Source: Bacillus sp. FJAT-28004 (GTDB lineage: Bacteria > Bacillota > Bacilli > Paenibacillales > Paenibacillaceae). Taken from it: DNA of 64,000 nucleotides. Location of the stretch: positions 2,847,377-2,911,376 of the forward strand of contig NZ_LGHP01000001.1 of the NCBI RefSeq assembly GCF_001280845.1. Reading direction: 5' to 3'. The first letter of the stretch is position 1; each line of letters starts with the position of its first letter. Below, one piece after another: positions 7,531-15,217 of this stretch. The position numbers and the translations under genes were made by a program. The notes under the pieces are model-generated. The model was not told where the DNA came from and did no database searches. It was given only the letters and a program-made list of their open reading frames with translations.

Positions 7531-8472
7531 TTATAAAATTAGTCTATCCAGACCAATTGCACTAATTAATAGCCGCTCTTTCCTGCTACCTAACATATTT
7601 TGTGTCCAATCTACAAAGCCACCATCGCCAATGAAATACTCCGTTTCACCTATAAATGTCTTTAAAGTAAATTGCAATCCTTTGTAATACTGGTTTTCCT
7701 TATTCGGCTCACCTGCAATTACCGACACATTCATTGACAGTTCATGCCCGTGTTTTATGATCCTAGAAACCAGACCATCAGTATCTTTGTAACCATTACG
7801 TGCACTTAAGATGATCTCGATTTCAGATCCAAAAAGAGTTTTGAATATACTTTGGTAAACTTTTATATGTTCCCATAATGATTGTTTTTCGAAGCTGTAG
7901 GAACCTTCATCTACTCCAGAAGTCACCATACAAAATAAATGGAAATGTGGCAGCATCCCTGGAGCATCTCCAAAGAATTGCGCTCGGACATGTCTATGGG
8001 TTGTACAGAAACGAATAAAATTATCTCTCTTATTCTTTGAATTATTTGTTTTTATTAATTCACTGATATGTAATGCTAAGAGATTAGTTGCATCTGATAC
8101 AACTTCCGTTCCTCTAAGGGCTGAGATCGCTTTGTTTTGATCAACCGTTCCTAGCACAGAAGAACAACCCAAAGGTGCAACGGGAGATAATTGAATTGGT
8201 GAAATATAATGTTTAGAAGCAATTTCTAAAACGTCCATCTCCAACTTCTTAAGCAAGATTACATCGACCTCAGCTGGGTGTACAAAACGGTTTTCCCGAT
8301 ATCTTTTAAGTAGATCATTCGGAGAAGATGTTTTTGTTTTCTCGCTGAATACTTTTAAGAGAAGTGAATTCAAGTCACTTGAGGATATCCTATCAACTAA
8401 AAGATTAATTAAATCAGCTTTTTCAAGTTTTCGCAGGATTCTTTCAAGATCGGCTGAAAGCGTAGGTTCCAT
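7531..8472 (-). CDS. Class II aminoacyl-tRNA-synthetase-like protein (HisRS/HisZ-related fold)
   Basis: 313 residues from an ATG at 8472 with GGAGG 9 bases upstream (a GTG three codons earlier sits too close to that site). Residues about 100-300 resemble the catalytic core of class II synthetases of the histidyl branch: a region like motif 2 with RHVRAQFFGDAPGMLPHFHL followed by a strand, and a clear motif 3, LLISAIGLDRL, near the C-terminus preceded by GDGGFVDWTQNMLGS. The Glu of the usual motif 2 (F-R-x-E) appears to be Val, the histidine-binding loops are not recognisable, and there is no anticodon-binding domain. It is thus probably a paralogue with another job, as HisZ is. It is followed by DUF4037 in the same direction. 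Confidence 0.65.
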   Translation of the reverse strand: MEPTLSADLERILRKLEKADLINLLVDRISSSDLNSLLLKVFSEKTKTSSPNDLLKRYRENRFVHPAEVDVILLKKLEMDVLEIASKHYISPIQLSPVAPLGCSSVLGTVDQNKAISALRGTEVVSDATNLLALHISELIKTNNSKNKRDNFIRFCTTHRHVRAQFFGDAPGMLPHFHLFCMVTSGVDEGSYSFEKQSLWEHIKVYQSIFKTLFGSEIEIILSARNGYKDTDGLVSRIIKHGHELSMNVSVIAGEPNKENQYYKGLQFTLKTFIGETEYFIGDGGFVDWTQNMLGSRKERLLISAIGLDRLIL

Positions 8473-8504
8473 AAATTTCACCCTCCATTGCTAAATAAAT
8501 ATAA

Positions 8505-8535
8505 AAAACGCCCCAAAATTGGAGGCGCCTTAGTA
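8505..8535 (-). terminator. Terminator after ltrA-like gene
   Basis: Reading leftwards, GGCGCCTCCAATTTTGGGGCG folds into a hairpin followed by a run of six T. It lies about 100 bases after the LtrA-like stop and just before the synthetase-like gene, which separates the two transcripts. Confidence 0.7.
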
Positions 8536-8634
8536 TCTAAGAAACCAATGCCTCGATACTTCGTATTCATTCCAAATTATGCCAGTGTTTTGTCCTGAAA
8601 ATCGGATCTTTATCAGAATCAAACAAACAAGAAT

Positions 8635-9762
8635 TCAAGTCGTTAGTTTTGCATATACAACAAAGAATAACATCATTTCTCCAATGATCAGGTAATTTGG
8701 TATAAGGAAAAACAAATCTACTGTAAAAAAAACTCCAAGCAAGCCTAATAATAACGCTAAATGAAATATCCCTAATCTTTGATGTAAGTGTCTATATTTA
8801 TGGAAGACCAACGAGGTAGAGAAGAAGTAGAGCAGTACAGACCCAAAAACAAAACATAACATAAATGTATAATTTAATTGTTCTAAAAATAGCAATTGAA
8901 TCGAAGCTGCAATCATACACAAGGATATATAAATAAATAAATGGCCATAAATTATGGTTTGCCCGGCGGTCTCTATGGTCTTGTCCACTTTCTTTTCAAC
9001 ATTATCAAAATATTGCCACCACATAGCAATAATTAATAAAAAAGTTAATATTGCAAATAAAACAGATTGCCACGTCCAGTAGCTAGATTGCAATACTGCA
9101 AGTATACTGATTACTGATTCGCCAAGAAGAATGAGAGTAAACAACGAGAAGCGTTCTAATAAATGGTGAGTATTTATAGGGCTTTTCACCAAGTATTGCC
9201 GACCGATTAATGGGAGTAATATGTCTATAATAATTCCCGCATACAAAACTAGATAACGAATCCAAGAGTCAAAGAAAAGTGATAAAGAAGAGATCACCAA
9301 TCCAATCCAAAATCGACTTCCCAAATAACGGGCAGTGATCTTTCTATCTGCTTCTTCTTTCTTTTGTACCGAAAGATATTGAATGGCTGTCATAGCTCTT
9401 AAACCAACATAGCCTATTAAGAATGAAACATAGTATTGATCAAAATCAACAGATAAGCTGGCTGTCATTATTAACACAAAAAATAATTGTAGAATCAGAA
9501 ATATTCGGTGTGAAAAGATGTCTTGTCCAAATCGATTTACAAAGAGAGATTGCCCAACCCATGCCCACCAGATCGGAACAAATATTAGGATGAATTTGGA
9601 TAAGTATTCAAATGGAATTGAACCAGATTCTACATGTAACAAGACATGGCTCGCTTTTGAAACTGCAGCTACAAAAAGTAGATCATAAAATAGTTCTAGC
9701 CAGGTAACTTTCTTTTCAGCAAATGCTGAGTTGTGTTCAAATCCCGATGTGTGCTTATTCAT
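8635..9762 (-). CDS. LtrA-family (low temperature requirement) membrane protein
   Basis: 375 residues from an ATG at 9762 with AAGGGAG 7 bases upstream; an in-frame upstream extension lacks a ribosome site. The N-terminus has the family hallmark VTWLELFYDLLFVAAVS, where the Glu-Leu-Phe-Tyr-Asp motif precedes the first membrane segment, and later the ERFSLFTLILLGESVISI motif. About ten to twelve hydrophobic segments follow. LtrA was named after a Listeria mutant unable to grow in the cold, and its biochemical role is unknown. No operon partner: a terminator follows the gene and the plus-strand neighbour is unrelated. Confidence 0.9.
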   Translation of the reverse strand: MNKHTSGFEHNSAFAEKKVTWLELFYDLLFVAAVSKASHVLLHVESGSIPFEYLSKFILIFVPIWWAWVGQSLFVNRFGQDIFSHRIFLILQLFFVLIMTASLSVDFDQYYVSFLIGYVGLRAMTAIQYLSVQKKEEADRKITARYLGSRFWIGLVISSLSLFFDSWIRYLVLYAGIIIDILLPLIGRQYLVKSPINTHHLLERFSLFTLILLGESVISILAVLQSSYWTWQSVLFAILTFLLIIAMWWQYFDNVEKKVDKTIETAGQTIIYGHLFIYISLCMIAASIQLLFLEQLNYTFMLCFVFGSVLLYFFSTSLVFHKYRHLHQRLGIFHLALLLGLLGVFFTVDLFFLIPNYLIIGEMMLFFVVYAKLTT

Positions 9763-10076
9763 CGTTTTACTCCCTTGGTTTGAATGTGTTGAATCCCTAT
9801 CACAGCTTTTTGAATACTTACCCATTTTAATCGAATTTATCGATTACTGCATAGGGCAATATGATTATTCGAATTGAAACTGAGGAAGGAAGCGGGCTTG
9901 TCTATGATACGGTTCACCGTAATGTATCAAAGCACAAAGTATAGTATGACCAGAAAATGTACATCAGTATATAAAGAAGAAGCCACTCCGACAATGGAGT
10001 GGTTTTCTTTGGATAGAACTTCTCTTTTATTGCACTATCTATATCGATTCTTCAACTCACGCTCCCTAATTGAATA
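9763..10076. other. Intergenic stretch with stem-loop and repeat core
   Basis: No credible gene. A 68-codon plus-strand frame (9874-10080) has no family resemblance and runs through a hairpin, so I do not call it. The hairpin CCACTCC-gacaat-GGAGTGG lies at 9983-10002, followed by a T-rich tail on the plus strand, and a diverged 3'-end repeat core occupies 10051-10080. Confidence 0.6.
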
Positions 10077-10281
10077 TTAAATCTCTCCCCAATATAACTC
10101 TGTTTCATATATAAAAGGTACTTTACCGTTTTTCTCATATCGATTAAATAACTTTTTCAATTCGTCAATCATAGGTCCGTAGTTAGGATGTTCAGGCATA
10201 GGAGTATAGGAAGAAGACATTACTCTTCCACTTAGACCCTCAAAATCAAATAATTGTTGTATTTTAAAAACGGACTTCTAC
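10077..10281 (-). pseudogene. C-terminal fragment of a class I SAM-dependent methyltransferase
   Basis: Reading leftwards, 67 codons encode a typical methyltransferase tail: QQLFDFEGL, then the SSSYTPMPEHPNYGPM stretch, and ending with YETELYWGEI before TAA at 10077-10079. The SAM-binding N-terminal part of about 180 residues is absent; a TAG stop lies just upstream in the frame. The stop codon is embedded in a 3'-end repeat core. A degraded gene, no function expected. Confidence 0.75.
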
Positions 10282-10378
10282 ATATGCTGCCAAAAGCTAT
10301 CTCCAATTACTACCAAACAATGGAACCGCTATCCGTCAAGAACGTATTGCTAGTGTAAATTTAGCCATAACAAAGTGA
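10279..10378 (+). pseudogene. C-terminal fragment of an unidentified protein
   Basis: On the plus strand about 32 codons are open and protein-like (Ala-Ala-Lys-Ser-Tyr helix, then NNGTAIRQERIASVNLAI) and end in TGA at 10376-10378, just before the hydrolase start. There is no start codon. The fragment abuts the methyltransferase remnant head to head, so a deletion seems to have joined two truncated genes. Family not recognised. Confidence 0.4.
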
Positions 10379-10389
10379 GGTGTCGTGTA

Positions 10390-11148
10390 TTGGCAATAGA
10401 GATTTCTAAATTGGATACATCAAGAGGGAAGTTACAATATAATATTAGAGGGAGCGGCAAACCCAATATCGTTTTAATTAACGGTGGTTCTGGACCCATA
10501 GAAGGCTGGATGAAAATATTTCCTGAAATTTCGGAGTCCTCATCTGTATTTTCCTATAATCGTTTTGGTGTTGCGGGTAGTGATAAGCCTAATGAACCCC
10601 AAGATGGACTAACTATTGTCGAAACATTACGGGAGGCATTAAAAATAGTAGGATTTGAACCTCCATTTTTGCTAGTTGGGCATTCATTAGGAGGATTATA
10701 TGCAAATTTGTATGCCCGACGTTATCCAAATGAAATAGCTGGCATAGTCTTTTTGGAATCCAGCCATCCGAAAGATATAAACCTTGATGAATATCAAGGT
10801 AAGGTAGTAAAAAGAATGAACAAGATGTTATCTATGTTTGATTCCTTGTCTTCCCATAAACAATTCAGTGAAGTACATTTTGTTAAAAAAACGGTAGAAC
10901 AAATCCACGCAATCGATCATTTTCCCGACATACCCGTATATGTGATTACAGGTATGAAAGAAAATCGTATGATTCCAGAGAAAGTTCGTAAAAAACGGAT
11001 AGAACATCAGTTGGAACTACTTTCATTGTCTAGATACAACAAACATATTTCCGCTGAAAAAAGTGGGCATTTCCCTCAATTTTCAGAGCCAAAAGTCGTC
11101 ATTGATACGATCAAAGATTGTATTCAACAATTAAATACCACGCAGTAG
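10390..11148 (+). CDS. Alpha/beta hydrolase
   Basis: 252 residues from a TTG at 10390 with GAGGTG 7 bases upstream; a GTG at 10375 would add five codons but lies inside the preceding fragment's stop. The fold is a small alpha/beta hydrolase: oxyanion-hole strand VLINGGSGP near residues 28-37, nucleophile elbow LLVGHSLGG with Ser near residue 99, and the catalytic His in EKSGHFPQFSEP near the C-terminus. The substrate is unknown. No signal peptide, so cytoplasmic. Its start is tucked against the end of a truncated gene, so it was probably the second gene of a lost operon. Confidence 0.88.
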   Translation: MAIEISKLDTSRGKLQYNIRGSGKPNIVLINGGSGPIEGWMKIFPEISESSSVFSYNRFGVAGSDKPNEPQDGLTIVETLREALKIVGFEPPFLLVGHSLGGLYANLYARRYPNEIAGIVFLESSHPKDINLDEYQGKVVKRMNKMLSMFDSLSSHKQFSEVHFVKKTVEQIHAIDHFPDIPVYVITGMKENRMIPEKVRKKRIEHQLELLSLSRYNKHISAEKSGHFPQFSEPKVVIDTIKDCIQQLNTTQ

Positions 11149-11165
11149 CAACTTCCTCCGCCACG

Positions 11166-11280
11166 CTCTACTTCCCGTTAGCTTAATAAAATGAGCAGGC
11201 CACCGTAGCGCCTGCTCATCCTATGTGTTATTCAACTATCGTTCTTGATTGTTAAGCTATAGTTTCCCGTTAGTTGAACG
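11166..11280. repeat. 3'-end repeat element (core, stem-loop, cores), fullest copy
   Basis: The longest copy of the family: a partial core at 11166-11190, the stem-loop ATGAGCAGGC-N9-GCCTGCTCAT at 11191-11219, and two further cores at about 11230-11244 and 11250-11280 (TTAAGCTA ... CCCGTTAGTTGAA). Read leftwards the stem-loop is followed by TTTTATT and could end transcription of the lipoprotein gene at 11299. Confidence 0.7.
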
Positions 11281-11298
11281 ATCTAGTTATACAAACAG

Positions 11299-11598
11299 CT
11301 ACTCTTCTTGTTTTAGTCTTTTTCGTCGAGAGAGTGATATTCCTCCAAAGCCGCTAATGACAGCAATGTAAAATCCTAAATCGTACCACCAGCCAGAGTT
11401 ATATATTTCATATACTCTAATATGGTGTTTGAAAATGCCAAGAATGAGTGAAATCGGAGCAACCCAGCCATGCCATATCCCCCAGAAAAAACCTGCAGGA
11501 TGTTGAGCATTATTTACTCCATCTCCAGGTACACAGCCCGTTAATGAAAGAACAGTAAAAGTCATTAGTACCATTATTAATAAATACCTTATTTTCAT
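11299..11598 (-). CDS. Small lipoprotein with two predicted membrane segments
   Basis: 99 residues. The N-terminus is a lipoprotein signal with lipobox LTGC (Cys near residue 22), so the mature protein should be lipid-anchored outside the membrane. Two hydrophobic stretches follow (about residues 43-58 and 72-90), separated by the conserved-looking stretch YEIYNSGWWYDLGFY, and the C-terminus is basic. Similar short proteins occur across Bacillales as uncharacterised membrane proteins; no function is known. A full 3'-end repeat element follows the stop. Confidence 0.7.
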   Translation of the reverse strand: MKIRYLLIMVLMTFTVLSLTGCVPGDGVNNAQHPAGFFWGIWHGWVAPISLILGIFKHHIRVYEIYNSGWWYDLGFYIAVISGFGGISLSRRKRLKQEE

Positions 11599-11660
11599 TT
11601 CTCGGCACCATCCAATAACAAGTTTAGCTTAGCAATTTAGTAGAATGTATTATTACTCTT

Positions 11661-11858
11661 CTATAATATGGAATCTACTCTCGAAATATTCTCCAATCTC
11701 TTTTCCCTATATTGAATTTTAGAGTGTTGGTTTAATGCCCGGGCAATAAGATTACCAAACCTTTGAATATCAGAAATGTAATCGAATCCATTTTTTCCGC
11801 CAAAAGTCCATAGACTATTTGTCATTCGCACAATTACTGCTTTGTGCTTAGGTATTAC
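11661..11858 (-). pseudogene. C-terminal fragment of a beta-lactamase-family serine hydrolase
   Basis: Reading leftwards, about 65 codons encode VIPKHKAVIVRMTN, then GFDYISDIQRFGNLIARAL, ending in TAG at 11661. The same layout (VIPSCDAVVVRMYNQ, then YEYLNDIRKFGN) forms the C-terminus of the intact serine hydrolase at 18670-19680, so this is the tail of a diverged relative. The catalytic Ser-x-x-Lys part is absent. A second open stretch in another frame lies immediately upstream (to about 11985) and belongs to an unidentified remnant. Confidence 0.65.
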
Positions 11859-12102
11859 AGTACTAAATCTCTTGTGTTTATATGTTTAATTTCAGAGGCA
11901 CTGTCTTGCCCACTTGTAAGCATCTCATATAGACCATCAGGTACAAGTTTATATTGAGGATTTTCCTTGAACAATAATTGCAGTAATGACGTTCAAAATC
12001 GCTTCCTGTAAAAAAGACTTAAATTTGCAAATACATTCGAAGGATATATGTACATGTGAGTTCGTAGCCAGCCAGAGATGAATAATCTTGGGAGGGGATA
12101 AA

Positions 12103-12255
12103 GTGAATATCATGGAAAACATTCGATATATATGGCATGATTGTTGGGTTAATTACTATCTAAATATGTTCAACTCCTGTTTGTGTGAAAGGCATAAGTC
12201 CTATTTGCTGAGAAAATCAGAATATCATCTTTCTAGGAGGAGGCGTCCAGTTTAA
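12103..12255 (+). CDS. Possible small Cys/His-containing protein
   Basis: A 50-codon frame from GTG at 12103 (or ATG at 12112) with GGGAGGGG directly upstream. The product has aromatic residues in the first half (IWHDCWVNYYLNMF) and then CLCERHKS, with Cys and His spaced as in small metal-binding proteins, and a very basic tail. Its last codons form the left arm of a rho-independent terminator. I do not recognise the family; the good ribosome site and fitting terminator are the main support. Confidence 0.4.
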   Translation: MNIMENIRYIWHDCWVNYYLNMFNSCLCERHKSYLLRKSEYHLSRRRRPV

Positions 12256-12270
12256 GGACGTCTTTTTTTA
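12241..12270 (+). terminator. Terminator overlapping the end of the small frame
   Basis: AGGCGTCC-N7-GGACGTCT followed by seven T. The stop codon of the small frame at 12103 lies inside the loop region, so the terminator belongs to that transcript. Confidence 0.7.
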
Positions 12271-12423
12271 TACGAGCAACAACTCCTGTTGTAGACTGAC
12301 CTGTTAAAGATACAAACGGCAGCCTATATTATGCCTCTAGTATTACTCTCTTGTTATTATCAATTTGGCTATCATCAAAAAGAAAACAGAAATTAATAAG
12401 GAAACTCCACCCCATATTCGCTT

Positions 12424-12512
12424 ATTCAACTAATCTGCCTATTACTTTAATACGCAAAAGAGGAGCTGCCACTAAGCAAGCCCCTCAACTATCGATAACC
12501 GTGAGCTCAATC
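12424..12512. repeat. 3'-end repeat element (core, stem-loop, core)
   Basis: Diverged core at 12424-12453, stem-loop GAGGAGCTGC/GCAAGCCCCTC at 12460-12486, second core CTCAACTATCGATAACCGTG at 12484-12512, 7 bases after the stop of the DUF4367-like gene. Confidence 0.5.
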
Positions 12513-12518
12513 ACTTAC

Positions 12519-13076
12519 TCACTTCATCGATTTTGCCAGCTCGACCATCATTTCCTTAGACAAAGCTCCACTGTCGATTTCTATATAAGTACCATCTTGT
12601 ACCCAACGTAAATATCCTCCAGGTATGTGATTAGCCCATGCTACAAATCGCGCTTCGAATCCGTTTATGTTAACTTTCGCTCCGCTTACATCAAATTTAA
12701 AATCCTCAACTATAGTTCTGGTTGTACTAGTTTGGTTACGAACATCGAAATGGGTTTCAACTCGATTGATTTTGTAACCATCCGCCTTATGTTCTTCTAT
12801 TCCAAACAAGTACGTTTGTCCTGATTTATCGAAATAATGAAGTCTAAGTTTCGAAATTCTTCGACTAAGAACAAGAGGATAAGGTTCCTTAATTTCTAAC
12901 TTATAGTTCTCAAACGAGTTAGGGGTAAATAATTTGAAATCCGTAGCATTTTTCAACTTGTCTAATCCAACATTTGATGAAGCCGTTAAAGGATTTGCTG
13001 TTGCAATGATTAGTTCACAATTTAATCCAATGAATAACGAAAGGATACACACGAATAAAATAGTCCGTTTAAACAA
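12519..13076 (-). CDS. Secreted or membrane-anchored DUF4367-like protein
   Basis: 185 residues from a TTG at 13076 with GGAGGTG 6 bases upstream; the upstream ATG at 13091 overlaps that ribosome site and is unlikely. An N-terminal hydrophobic segment (about residues 4-24) suggests a signal peptide or anchor. The rest is beta-rich and ends with YLRWVQDGTYIEIDSGALSKEMMVELAKSM, a pattern seen at the C-terminus of DUF4367 domains of sporulating Firmicutes. The role of that domain is not known. A 3'-end repeat core and stem-loop follow the stop. The family assignment is tentative. Confidence 0.65.
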   Translation of the reverse strand: MFKRTILFVCILSLFIGLNCELIIATANPLTASSNVGLDKLKNATDFKLFTPNSFENYKLEIKEPYPLVLSRRISKLRLHYFDKSGQTYLFGIEEHKADGYKINRVETHFDVRNQTSTTRTIVEDFKFDVSGAKVNINGFEARFVAWANHIPGGYLRWVQDGTYIEIDSGALSKEMMVELAKSMK

Positions 13077-13242
13077 GGATAACACCTCCATATTTTGGTG
13101 ATATTATGCCCTTTATTGATTAAACTAACCTGCTCGTTCTGGTGGTTGTAAATGAACAAATACTAAATTTCCAATAATTAATGTATAAAAAGAAAAAACA
13201 ATCCACAAAATAACTTCACATCCAGTTAAGGAGTGAAAACAC

Positions 13243-13455
13243 ATGAGCAGAAAAAGTTTAGTCGTTCCACAAGCACAAGCAGCACTTGACCAAATGAAAT
13301 ATGAGGTAGCACAACAGTTTGGAATTCAATGGTCTCCAGATGGTTACAACGGAAATATGACTACTCGTGATGCAGGTACTATTGGTGGAAACATCACAAG
13401 AGCTTTAATTCAAATTGCAGAACAATCCCTTGGCTCAGGGGCAAGAAGATTCTAA
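13243..13455 (+). CDS. Alpha/beta-type small acid-soluble spore protein
   Basis: 70 residues matching the SASP alpha/beta family along its full length: LVVPQAQAALDQMKYEVAQ at the N-terminal half and the signature GGNITRALIQIAEQ in the C-terminal half. These proteins coat DNA in the forespore and protect it from UV and heat. The GPR protease site region (YEVAQQFGI) is present. A GGAG ribosome site precedes the ATG. It is monocistronic with its own terminator and is expected to be transcribed by SigG late in sporulation; I could not assign the promoter firmly. Confidence 0.97.
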   Translation: MSRKSLVVPQAQAALDQMKYEVAQQFGIQWSPDGYNGNMTTRDAGTIGGNITRALIQIAEQSLGSGARRF

Positions 13456-13473
13456 TTTAAAATTAACAAATAA

Positions 13474-13515
13474 CCCTCCTCAATCTCGTGTAGAGATGAG
13501 GAGGGCTTTTTTAAT
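13474..13515 (+). terminator. Terminator of the spore protein gene
   Basis: CCCTCCTCAATCTC and GAGATGAGGAGGG form a long hairpin followed by six T, 18 bases after the SASP stop. Confidence 0.9.
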
Positions 13516-13564
13516 TTTATTTTATTGTTTTCAAGTTCATCAAAACCGCTGACCGATAAACGCG

Positions 13565-13637
13565 AGAAGCTGCCGACCTTGCAATCGGAAAGCTTCTTAT
13601 TGTTGTTCAACTAAATTTACCTGCTAGCTCAATAAAC
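13565..13637. repeat. 3'-end repeat element (stem-loop plus core)
   Basis: Stem-loop with arms AGAAGCT and AGCTTCT at 13565-13597, then a core TTCAACTA ... TTTACCTGCTAGCTC at 13604-13637, 14 bases after the stop of the minus-strand lipoprotein gene at 13651. The stem sequence differs from the other copies while the core is kept. Confidence 0.6.
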
Positions 13638-13650
13638 CCTTGGTTCAACA

Positions 13651-14196
13651 TCACTCAAAATGAAACACGTTTTTGTTATCTTTACTAAAACCATTCAATA
13701 TGAAACCAGGATAAACCTCGCTGTAACTATCTTGTAATGCAAACCATAGTTTAGTCCCATTCTGTAGTTCCACTATTTCTGCATCTTTATCAATATATTT
13801 GTTTGAACCTTTATCTTCGATATGAAGTCGGTTAATCGACTGTGCTTGTATTATGCCGTAATAAAGCTGGTACTGCTTATCTTCATCATTTACATTGTAA
13901 TCTAGGTTAACCCATCCCCAGTCAACATCCATTTGAGAAGAGAATGACACGGTACCGCCGCCGAAGCCCCATTTATACCGGTTGTCATTCTTATAAACAA
14001 TTCCAGCATCTAGGCCTCCACTTGGATTTTCATAAAATAAAATTATGCCGTTTTTCACTTCATATTGATGATAAATTTGTTTGTATTGTATTCCACCGTG
14101 TTTCATGGCTTCTTCTATCGATTTGTATCCTTGTTTAGTGCAACCTGAAAGTATAAGTAAAAGCGCCAAAACAAGCAACATATTGGATTTCATCAA
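13651..14196 (-). CDS. Hypothetical lipoprotein
   Basis: 181 residues with a lipoprotein signal and lipobox LSGC (Cys near residue 19), so probably membrane-anchored on the outer face. The mature part is beta-rich, with aromatic residues and a Gly-rich strand (KWGFGGGTVSFSS). I do not recognise the family. It lies alone between the spore protein gene and the ddl gene, 115 bases downstream of ddl, and a 3'-end repeat core follows its stop. Confidence 0.7.
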   Translation of the reverse strand: MMKSNMLLVLALLLILSGCTKQGYKSIEEAMKHGGIQYKQIYHQYEVKNGIILFYENPSGGLDAGIVYKNDNRYKWGFGGGTVSFSSQMDVDWGWVNLDYNVNDEDKQYQLYYGIIQAQSINRLHIEDKGSNKYIDKDAEIVELQNGTKLWFALQDSYSEVYPGFILNGFSKDNKNVFHFE

Positions 14197-14311
14197 ACGC
14201 CCCCTACTGGGTTGTAATTATCCGTTAAAACACGCATTATTTTATCATCGTCAAAATCAAATTTACCTTGCTGCCACTCTAAATCTAATGCACTAACCTT
14301 TATTCTTTGAT

Positions 14312-15217
14312 TTATTTCTTTCTTTCCTTAAGCGAGTATTCAATTATAAAATCCAACAGTTGACTGAATGAAATCCCCGCAGCTTTGGCACTTTTGGGTA
14401 GGAGGCTATTTTTCGTCAAGCCAGGCAGTGTGTTCACTTCCATTACATAAGGGATTCCATCTTTAAGAATCATGTCGATTCGAGCGTAAACGCTGCATTT
14501 CAATGTTTTATAACAGCCTAGCGCAGCAGCACGGACTTGCTCAAAAATATCGGGAGGCAATTGGATCACTTGTTCATCGGCCCCGCCGTCGTCATACTTG
14601 GAAGAGTAATCAAAAAATTCGGATTGAGACCGAATAGCGATAATGGGAAGAAGTTTTCCGTTTAAAATGGAGCAGGTGATCTCTTCACCTCTAATATATT
14701 GCTCGATCAACACTTCATTATCCCATCGAAAGGTTTCATGCACCTCAGGTATTAACGTTTCTTTGTTTTTTATCATTTTGATTCCTATACTCGAACCGCC
14801 TGAATTTGGCTTCACAATAACCGGATATCCCAGTCGTTCGACATCTCCAATAGATAATTCATCTGCACTACTCAAATGAATCCAATCGGGAGTATGGATG
14901 CCTTCATTACGAAATAGTTTTTTGGATATATTCTTATCCATGCTCAGACTGCTCGATAAAACGCCGCACCCGGTATAAGGAACGCCTAGTGTTTCAAGTG
15001 CTCCTTGAATCGTTCCATCTTCACCATACTTTCCATGAAGCGCAAGCAGTGCCACATCAATATTTTTCACTTTTTCAACGAGTTCATCTTTACTATTGAT
15101 TTCAATCGGATACAACTCATATTTTTCTCTATCCAAATTAGCAATCATTTCTCTCCCAGTCATTAGGGATACCTCTCTTTCTGATGAAATACCCCCCATA
15201 ATCACACCAACTCTCAT
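14312..15217 (-). CDS. ddl: D-alanine--D-alanine ligase
   Basis: 301 residues, ATP-grasp fold, matching the short Ddl form. The N-terminus GGISSEREVSLMTG carries the family motif with Glu and Ser of the first D-Ala site. ATP-grasp motifs follow: VKPNSGGSSIGIKMIK (about residue 136), EQYIRGEEITCSIL, and the metal site ending in YVMEVNTLPGLTKNSLLPKSA. It makes the D-Ala-D-Ala dipeptide for peptidoglycan in the cytoplasm. It overlaps the stop of a MocR regulator by 4 bases (ATGA). Many Bacillales also carry a distal, longer ddl, so this may be a second, regulated copy. The omega-loop (FDYSSKYDDGG) differs from the common YDYxxKY form, so a slightly different acceptor specificity cannot be excluded. 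Confidence 0.92.
   Translation of the reverse strand: MRVGVIMGGISSEREVSLMTGREMIANLDREKYELYPIEINSKDELVEKVKNIDVALLALHGKYGEDGTIQGALETLGVPYTGCGVLSSSLSMDKNISKKLFRNEGIHTPDWIHLSSADELSIGDVERLGYPVIVKPNSGGSSIGIKMIKNKETLIPEVHETFRWDNEVLIEQYIRGEEITCSILNGKLLPIIAIRSQSEFFDYSSKYDDGGADEQVIQLPPDIFEQVRAAALGCYKTLKCSVYARIDMILKDGIPYVMEVNTLPGLTKNSLLPKSAKAAGISFSQLLDFIIEYSLKERKK

Noticed and set aside
9874..10080. 68-codon plus-strand frame
   Set aside because: No ribosome site or family resemblance, and it runs through a hairpin and a repeat core.
12351..12611. 86-codon plus-strand frame
   Set aside because: It overlaps the repeat element and the 3' end of the real minus-strand gene, with no ribosome site.
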